DNA from: an uncultured Oscillospiraceae bacterium
GTDB taxonomy: Bacteria > Bacillota > Clostridia > Oscillospirales > Ruminococcaceae
Direction: 5' to 3'
Length of the DNA stretch: 27,729 nucleotides
NCBI GenBank assembly: GCA_900542145.1
Contig: UQMF01000028.1
Coordinates: 1-27,729 of the forward strand
Shown: in pieces, positions 22,516-27,729 of the stretch
Layout: each line of letters opens with the position of its first letter
Numbering within the stretch: position 1 is the stretch's first letter
Position numbers and translations under genes: made by a program
The notes under the pieces: generated by a model
Databases searched by the model: none
Told to the model about the DNA's origin: nothing
The model's input: only the letters and a program-made list of their open reading frames with translations

Positions 22516-24258
22516 TCAGCGTATAACTACCGCGCCTATCTTGTTCTTTGAGTATTTATCGGTGGTCAGCAGCAATATGTAGTTGTTATAGTATTTTATG
22601 CTGTTATAGCTGTCGCCGCGCATTACTATCTCGGAAGCGTATTGCTTTCCGGTGGGGGAGCTGAATACGTCCTGGTAGGAGTTGGGGCGGTTGAATATCG
22701 TGATATCGCTGTCGCTGTAGTACACGCTGGTGTAGATGAGCTGAACCACCAGGTTTCCTCTGCCGGAGATCATTCCGTAGCGCTTTTCGTTTATGGTGGG
22801 GTCGGTGCGCGATACGATGAACGATGTGTGGGAGGTGTATGCCGCGGTAGGCTCCATGGTTTCGTACTTGTCGCTCAGGAGCGTGCCGTCAAGGTTGAGC
22901 AGTACAACTCCGGTGCTTTCGTATACTCTTCCCCAACTGCTGTCAACGATATCGCCGACAGACATGATGAGGTGTCCGCCCTCGGAGGACATGTAGTCGA
23001 ATCCGTAATAGGAGAAGTCGGTGTTGCGCGCGATAAGGTCACCGGTGTATGCGTCCAGTATTGCAAGACCCTCTGTTGTGGCAAGGTACAGTTTGCCATT
23101 AAAAAATTGGCAGGTGATGTTCTGGGGCTCGGGAGTGCCTTTATCAAAACCGCCGTCTGCGTAACCTAAGTCGCGTCCTTTATAGGTGTAAACGATCCTG
23201 CCGGAGGGATCCTCGACAACATATTCTCTTATGCCGTATTCGTCGGCGGAGTCGTTGTAAGTATCAACAGTCACGGTTTCGCGGCTGTAGTCAGTTTCAT
23301 CGTTGTCTGTTGTTTCTTCTTCCTTGACCTCGAAAAGGTCAGCGGATACCGGTTTGCCGTCAGCGCTATAATAATCGTATGAATAGTCGTTTGTGTACCA
23401 GTTTGAATCGTATGGAACTGCTACATAGTAGTTACCGTCTGAGCCAATCACGGACTTTATATTATTTATATAGTTGTATGAAATGTTTCCGATGGAATCT
23501 CCGCTAGAGGTATACATGGTATATGTAACATCCCTGTACCGGTCGCTGTTTGCTTTTGAATATACCGTGATACCTGTGTGCTCGTCGTAGAATTCCATTC
23601 TGCCGATGTCAGTGCTGCTTTCGCTGATAAGGTTTCCGTCAAGGTCGTAGAAATAGTAGGTGCTTCCGTCTCTTACGTTGACCATTCCGCCGTAGTATAC
23701 CTCGTCAAAGGTCTTGCCGTCTTCAAGCAGGGTGCCGTTCGGGAGTATCACACCGTAACCTCCGGACTTGTCAGAATAGAAGAGGTAAGAGTAGCCTTCG
23801 TTGAAAATATATCCGCCGGAGCTTGTTGCATTGGCGCCGGTCAGCACGGTGTGTACCTCGGATACGGCGGTGCTGGACTGGGCGATAGGCTGCATTATGG
23901 TTCCGGAAATTACCCGGTAGATGGTGTCGATGTTATCAATGCTGCGCAGCCTTGTGGAGGTTCCGTCCTTGGTGACCATCGTCACGATGGTGTCCGGGCT
24001 GAACGTAAAGCTGGTGCCGCTGTAGTCCGCCGCCTCAAAATAGAGCGAGAACTGGTCGCCGAACACCGCAACGGTGTTCACGCTGTCCAGCACCTTGGAG
24101 GTGGTATAGGTGTTCCAGGTGTCGTCGGCGGTGGTTCCGCCCTGGTTGTTGCCGTGCGTATCCTCGGCGGCTGCCGTCATTGACGCAGCGCAGAAAAGCG
24201 CTGTGGAATACGCCAGTGCTGTCAGGAATCCGACAGCTTTCTTCATGGGTCGTTTCAT
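22516..24258 (-). CDS. Secreted beta-propeller/WG-like protein
   Basis: 580 residues with a signal peptide (about 1-31, FLTALAYSTALFCAASMTAAA). There is no lipobox or obvious C-terminal anchor, so it is released or held by partners. The rest is rich in Tyr, Ser, Asp and Thr and beta-strand-like. Recurrent units have the pattern yG-x-iLPNGTLLEDGKTFDEVY or YGMISGRGNLVVQLIYTSV, reminiscent of WG repeats or a beta propeller. AAGGAGAAACT precedes the ATG, 15 bases beyond the upstream stop. It lies between the two zinc-ribbon membrane proteins and shares WG-like strands with the C-terminus of the larger one. They may form an extracellular complex. No catalytic motif was recognised; a ligand-binding or scaffold role is only a guess. 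Confidence 0.7.
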   Translation of the reverse strand: MKRPMKKAVGFLTALAYSTALFCAASMTAAAEDTHGNNQGGTTADDTWNTYTTSKVLDSVNTVAVFGDQFSLYFEAADYSGTSFTFSPDTIVTMVTKDGTSTRLRSIDNIDTIYRVISGTIMQPIAQSSTAVSEVHTVLTGANATSSGGYIFNEGYSYLFYSDKSGGYGVILPNGTLLEDGKTFDEVYYGGMVNVRDGSTYYFYDLDGNLISESSTDIGRMEFYDEHTGITVYSKANSDRYRDVTYTMYTSSGDSIGNISYNYINNIKSVIGSDGNYYVAVPYDSNWYTNDYSYDYYSADGKPVSADLFEVKEEETTDNDETDYSRETVTVDTYNDSADEYGIREYVVEDPSGRIVYTYKGRDLGYADGGFDKGTPEPQNITCQFFNGKLYLATTEGLAILDAYTGDLIARNTDFSYYGFDYMSSEGGHLIMSVGDIVDSSWGRVYESTGVVLLNLDGTLLSDKYETMEPTAAYTSHTSFIVSRTDPTINEKRYGMISGRGNLVVQLIYTSVYYSDSDITIFNRPNSYQDVFSSPTGKQYASEIVMRGDSYNSIKYYNNYILLLTTDKYSKNKIGAVVIR

Positions 24259-24273
24259 AGTTTCTCCTTCCTT

Positions 24274-25146
24274 TTATTCGCTGTAAAGCTGACTTTCTAT
24301 CTCATCGCACCTGCTGCTGAGCAGATGGCTCGATGTACATCTGTAACCCTCCCGGAGCGTATCTGCGGCTTCCCGGAGGAGTCCCTGCTCTTCCAGGGCG
24401 TCCGCCTTGCCGTTGTAGGCTTCCACGTTGCCGGGGTCTGCGGAAATCACCTTGTCGTACTGGACGACTGCTTCCGCATAGCGCCCTGAATCCAGGAGTT
24501 CCTGCGCCCGGGTCAGGTTCTGCTTCGCCATTACTCCGGGGAGTATCATCATCGCTGCGACAACTGCGGCGGCTGCCAGCACTGCTGCGCCGGAGATGAT
24601 TCCGGCGATTCCCTTTCCGGAGATGTGCCGGGTGTTCCTGCGCTGGGCGTCCCTGAGCGGCGGCGTCATTGTGGTGGAGGTCACCTCGGATTCGGAGTCC
24701 GGGGGACACTGGTTTTCCATGTGGCTGAAATCGAATACGCTGTCCGGGGCTGTTACCGGTGCCTGCGCGTACTGAGCGGCAGGCGCGGCTGTCCGGGGAG
24801 CTGCCTGTGGATTTGAAACCGGGGGAATTGGCGCCCCCTGCCGGATTGGCATTGCCTGCGGATTTTGTGCCGGGGGAATTGGCGCTGCCCGGCAAATCGG
24901 ATTTGCCTGTGGATTGGACGCCGGTGGAACAGGCGTTCCCTGCTGAATCGGTGACACCTGCGGAACCGGCGCTACTGGCGGAACCGGAGGCACCACTGGA
25001 ATCGGAGCCGGCTGCGCCGCAGGGCGCGGTGGCTGCGGTCTTACCGGGGCGGTCTGGACAGATACCGGCTGCTGGTCAGTACCGCAGTAAGGGCAGAATT
25101 TCGCCCCGGGGTTCAGCTGGGCCTTGCATTTGATACAATACATCAT
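24274..25146 (-). CDS. Zinc-ribbon, Pro-rich, TM, TPR protein
   Basis: 290 residues. N-terminal zinc ribbon (C4-x2-C7, C18-x2-C21), Pro/Ala/Gln-rich linker (about 30-135) with 17-residue repeats containing APIPP..NPQA, a Ser/Thr stretch SEVTSTTMTPP (about 153-163), and one TM helix (about 180-205). Extracytoplasmic TPR-like helices follow (211-290: LTRAQELLDSGRYAEAVVQY, DPGNVEAYNGKADALEEQGL). The layout repeats the first half of the 829-residue protein, so the two are paralogues by domain architecture. The start ATG overlaps the stop of the 61-codon gene (ATGA), with GAGGGTGTC as ribosome binding site; a second ATG follows immediately. The cytoplasmic Thr cluster is a possible kinase target (inference). 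Confidence 0.8.
   Translation of the reverse strand: MMYCIKCKAQLNPGAKFCPYCGTDQQPVSVQTAPVRPQPPRPAAQPAPIPVVPPVPPVAPVPQVSPIQQGTPVPPASNPQANPICRAAPIPPAQNPQAMPIRQGAPIPPVSNPQAAPRTAAPAAQYAQAPVTAPDSVFDFSHMENQCPPDSESEVTSTTMTPPLRDAQRRNTRHISGKGIAGIISGAAVLAAAAVVAAMMILPGVMAKQNLTRAQELLDSGRYAEAVVQYDKVISADPGNVEAYNGKADALEEQGLLREAADTLREGYRCTSSHLLSSRCDEIESQLYSE
24803..24955 (-). repeat. 51-bp tandem repeat (about three copies) in the Pro-rich linker
   Basis: Units begin at 24803, 24854 and 24905, exactly 51 bases apart, and a diverged fourth follows. They encode the 17-residue APIPP-containing repeats of the 290-residue protein. Confidence 0.7.
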
Positions 25147-25328
25147 GACACCCTCTTCATTATATTACTGTCCGGCAGCTTTTCGCTGTCCATCTTTTTC
25201 AGGAGCTTATGAGCCTTTGCAGAAGTCACGGAAAGGTATATGACCGCGGCGATAACTGTAATTACCGCGAGCGCTATCCCTCCGTAGAACATTATGGAAC
25301 CAGGGGTCAGTTCAATGCCGAAAATCAT
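25143..25328 (-). CDS. Small single-span membrane protein
   Basis: 61 residues: a short outer N-terminus (MIFGIELTPGS), one TM helix (about 12-35, MFYGGIALAVITVIAAVIYL) and a basic tail with KAHKLLKKMDSEKLPD. GGAGGGATAAT precedes the ATG just beyond the kinase stop, and the stop overlaps the next start (ATGA). This strong coupling on both sides supports it as a real gene despite its size. Possibly a regulatory or assembly subunit for the kinase or the zinc-ribbon proteins; no known family. Confidence 0.7.
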   Translation of the reverse strand: MIFGIELTPGSIMFYGGIALAVITVIAAVIYLSVTSAKAHKLLKKMDSEKLPDSNIMKRVS

Positions 25329-25329
25329 A

Positions 25330-27495
25330 TTATCCCTCCGTTCTTATGACCAGAATGTGGTCCTTTGTGAGCCGTTCAACTATCTTTTTCAGCTGGTCCA
25401 TTGCGGCGTCGGTCTTTCCGGGATTTTCCGCAAGATACTGCTGATATTCCGCGCTGGCATTGCTGTAGGCTTTGCTGAACGCGGTGAAATCCCGCTGGGT
25501 TTCCGGCTTGGAATATTCCTCGTAGTAGCACAGGTAGCACTCCGACATGGGCACCCAGTATCCGGTGCTTGCCGTGCCGCTTTCGCGGATATATTCCAGC
25601 AGGTCGCGGCATTCGTCATAATGCCCCAGCTTCTCAAGCAGGTTGTAGAAGGAACGCTGGCTGGAGAACTCCGTCAGCTTCCCCTCGGAATACACCGTGC
25701 GGAAGCAGCCTGCCGCGCTTTCGAAGTACTGGTTGGATATCTCCGTGTGCTCCTGCGCCTGGGCACGGGTCGAGGAGTTCTTGTTGAGTTCATCAGCAGT
25801 CTGGGCTTCGCATCTTCCGCAGAGGAAGTACTCGTTCGCCAGCATATCTAATATGGTATAGCGGTACTCGTCGGAGATGTCGCGGTATTCCTCTATGAGC
25901 GCCGCAGTCTGCGTGTGGGCGCTGAGAGCGGATTCCCCGGTGGAATCCGCGGCTGCGGCGCAGCAGGATAACAGCGCGCGGTATACCAGGTAATCGTCGT
26001 CGGCGGAATCCGCAGCCTGGGTGAATTCCTGGATAGCCCCGTCGATGTCGCCGTTCCGGCGGCATATCTCTCCACGGACGATGGAGAGGTTGTCGCTGGA
26101 TATCTCAAGTGTTTCCGCCTTGTTCAGGGTGGAGCGCGCGTGCTCCATGTCGCCGGCCCTTACATACGAGATGGCAAGGTCGCGGTAGCAGCCGGCGTTC
26201 TGGTCGTCGTATATCAGGGATTCCTTGTAGAGGGATATCGCCTGGGTGTAATCCTCCAGGTAGAAGGCGCTTTCCCCGGCGAGGGCGTAAATGTTCGCCG
26301 CCGCAACGTAGCCCTCCTTGTCCTGGAGCTTCTCCCCGGGTATCCTGCCGGATTTGTCCGCGAGGTTGTCGTTGTAGTATTCCAGGCGCTTTTCCGAGCG
26401 CTCCGCCGCAGTACCGCCGGAAATGGACTCAATACCGTAGAGATAAGGCTCTACGCGGTTCGGGAACAGCTCCGAGGCAAGCTCGATGTATTCCTGCGTG
26501 TGCTCAGTATCGGCGGAATCTGCGAATTTCTCCGCGGAACGCAGGTATTCCGAGTACTTGTCCTCTTTTTCCTGGGACATGGTATTCCAGCCTATACCGC
26601 TGACGGCAAGGCTTCCGGCGGTGACAGCCGCCGCGATGGAGGTAACTACCACACGCTGGGTGCGCAGGCGGCGGTAATCCCGGCTGAGTACGCCTATGTT
26701 ATTGAGGGCGGTCAGCATTTCGTCTGCGGTGCGGTATCTCCGGGACGGATTCAGCGACATCGCCTTGTTGATGATGTGGGTCAGTCCGTCGGACGCCCTT
26801 ACGCCGCACTTGTCAACGGGGATATTCTGATAATCCGGACGTGGACGTATCCCGGTGAGAAGGTAGTACAGCGACGCACCGATACTGAATATGTCGGAGC
26901 GCTCGTCTATGTATGGGCGGTTTATCCCCACAAGTCCGCTGATATTGACGTCCGGGAACAGCCTGTCCAGTGGGATTCCGAACTGCTCCGGCGGCGCGTA
27001 GCCGAAGGTTCCGCCCAGCACCTGGGAAGAGCCGTTGAACACCAGGGATACATTGAAGTCAATCAGACAGATGTCGTTGTTGCTGTTGAGCATGATATTG
27101 GACGGCTTTATGTCGCTGTGGATTATCGGCGGATTCTGGCTGTGGAGGTACTTGACGGCACTGCACAACTGAATGGCATAGCGCCGCACCTCCGCAGCAG
27201 TGAATTTCCTGCCGGATTTGACCATGGAATCCATGTCAGCACCGTCCACGAAATCCATGACGGTGTAGGTCTGCCCGTTCTCCTGGATAAAATCCAGCAC
27301 CTGGGGCAGGTAGGTGTGCTTCAGCTGCTTCAGCAGGTCGACTTCCTTCCGGGAATCCGCCGGGGTCTGCCCGACGTGCTTCAGCTGCTTGATGATAACA
27401 AATTTGTTCAGGCGTTTGTGCAGCGCTTTGTAGACGATTCCTCCGCCGCCCTGCCCGATCTTCGCCAGGACCTGATACATTCCTCTGTCCTGCAA
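25330..27495 (-). CDS. Transmembrane Ser/Thr protein kinase with extracytoplasmic TPR sensor region
   Basis: 721 residues if started at the TTG at 27495, which has GGGGGG at good distance and fits the usual start of the domain (MQDRGMYQVLAKIGQGG). A TTG at 27540 and an ATG at 27480 are alternatives with poorer sites. The Hanks-type domain shows G-loop GQGGGG (14-19), K36, E51, HSDIKPSN (H126, catalytic D128, K130, N133), DFN 146-148 instead of DFG, and APPE (167-170). One TM helix spans about 281-302. The 420-residue outer part is mostly TPR-like helices (for example AISLYKESLIYDDQNAGCYR and IQEFTQAADSADDDYLVYRA). PASTA repeats are absent. First gene of the seven-gene operon behind a consensus promoter. 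It probably senses a protein partner outside and phosphorylates cytoplasmic parts of its operon partners (inference). Confidence 0.9.
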   Translation of the reverse strand: MQDRGMYQVLAKIGQGGGGIVYKALHKRLNKFVIIKQLKHVGQTPADSRKEVDLLKQLKHTYLPQVLDFIQENGQTYTVMDFVDGADMDSMVKSGRKFTAAEVRRYAIQLCSAVKYLHSQNPPIIHSDIKPSNIMLNSNNDICLIDFNVSLVFNGSSQVLGGTFGYAPPEQFGIPLDRLFPDVNISGLVGINRPYIDERSDIFSIGASLYYLLTGIRPRPDYQNIPVDKCGVRASDGLTHIINKAMSLNPSRRYRTADEMLTALNNIGVLSRDYRRLRTQRVVVTSIAAAVTAGSLAVSGIGWNTMSQEKEDKYSEYLRSAEKFADSADTEHTQEYIELASELFPNRVEPYLYGIESISGGTAAERSEKRLEYYNDNLADKSGRIPGEKLQDKEGYVAAANIYALAGESAFYLEDYTQAISLYKESLIYDDQNAGCYRDLAISYVRAGDMEHARSTLNKAETLEISSDNLSIVRGEICRRNGDIDGAIQEFTQAADSADDDYLVYRALLSCCAAAADSTGESALSAHTQTAALIEEYRDISDEYRYTILDMLANEYFLCGRCEAQTADELNKNSSTRAQAQEHTEISNQYFESAAGCFRTVYSEGKLTEFSSQRSFYNLLEKLGHYDECRDLLEYIRESGTASTGYWVPMSECYLCYYEEYSKPETQRDFTAFSKAYSNASAEYQQYLAENPGKTDAAMDQLKKIVERLTKDHILVIRTEG

Positions 27496-27569
27496 TATTA
27501 TCCCCCCATGCGGAGCCGTGCTCCGTATATTATGACACAATCAGTGCCAGTCACACGTTTTCATTTTAA

Positions 27570-27598
27570 ATTATACTACCCAAAAATAGCTTTGTCAA
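27570..27598 (-). promoter_or_regulatory. Consensus promoter of the kinase operon
   Basis: Minus-strand TTGACA (27593-27598), 17-base spacer, TATAAT (27570-27575): a perfect sigma-A promoter 75 bases before the start. The 27599-27729 stretch upstream is AT-rich with no gene recognised. Confidence 0.92.
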
Positions 27599-27729
27599 TA
27601 GTTGAATGTTGTGCTGCATACTATATAAAAATATATTAAAATTATATTTTGCAAAAAGTTCACAAATTAAAAAATATGTAGGTTTGTCAAAGATTTTGTA
27701 CACGAAAGTTAGAAAGAAATTCAACGGGA

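Noticed and set aside
26140..27639. 499-codon open frame on the plus strand opposite the kinase gene
   Set aside because: It is the antisense shadow of a GC-rich coding gene with clear kinase motifs; no ribosome binding site and a low-complexity composition without recognisable domains.
1..27729. CRISPR array, tRNA or rRNA genes, insertion sequence with transposase
   Set aside because: No regularly spaced repeats, no cloverleaf apart from the tmRNA ends, and no transposase-like protein seen.

Overview
The window looks like DNA from a low-to-mid-GC Firmicute, most likely a gut or rumen Ruminococcus-type Clostridium (Oscillospiraceae). The reasons are AGGAGG-type ribosome binding sites before almost every gene, clear sigma-A promoters (several TTGACA-17-TATAAT forms), simple intrinsic terminators, a Firmicutes-type tmRNA and the character of the membrane and lipoproteins. 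The genus is an inference; no rRNA or marker gene is present.

Left part (1-13126): remains of one or more integrated mobile elements. At 1-5223 a tightly packed plus-strand operon encodes a hybrid Tad/type IV secretion machine: CpaF-type ATPase, two T2SSF membrane proteins, a DUF4320-like pseudopilin, a TadE-like pseudopilin, a TraC-like membrane protein and the first part of VirB4. VirB4 stops abruptly at about 5200-5220, where it meets the 3'-truncated end of an AT-rich UvrD-like helicase gene on the minus strand. At 6797-7568 a C-terminal remnant of a large element helicase meets a 5'-truncated acetyltransferase. A secreted MBL-fold lipoprotein follows (7639-8940). Four small XRE-type regulators (9206-10574) come next, with symmetric operators in their promoters. 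After them lies an approximately 500-nt highly structured non-coding RNA with its own promoter and terminator (about 10698-11215). A leader peptide, excisionase and tyrosine integrase (11405-13047) follow. The integrase ends next to the 3' end of ssrA (tmRNA, 13126-13477, minus), so the element very probably integrated into ssrA from this side.

Middle part (13477-16520): chromosomal. It holds the tmRNA promoter, a cytoplasmic GH2 glycosidase with its own promoter and terminator, and a sugar-type substrate-binding lipoprotein gene cut off after about 123 codons.

Right part (16523-27598): a seven-gene minus-strand operon from one consensus promoter. In order of transcription the genes are: a transmembrane Ser/Thr kinase with extracytoplasmic TPRs and a DFN in place of DFG; a 61-residue membrane peptide; a zinc-ribbon/Pro-rich/TM/TPR protein; a secreted WG/propeller-like protein; a large zinc-ribbon/Pro-rich repeat/TM/TPR/beta-rich protein; a class A-like penicillin-binding protein whose glycosyltransferase domain looks degenerate; and an O-antigen ligase/Wzy-like membrane protein. 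Short gaps or ATGA/GTGA overlaps imply co-expression. The set looks like a kinase-controlled cell-envelope assembly or glycan-attachment system, and with the structured RNA it is the most interesting content of the window.
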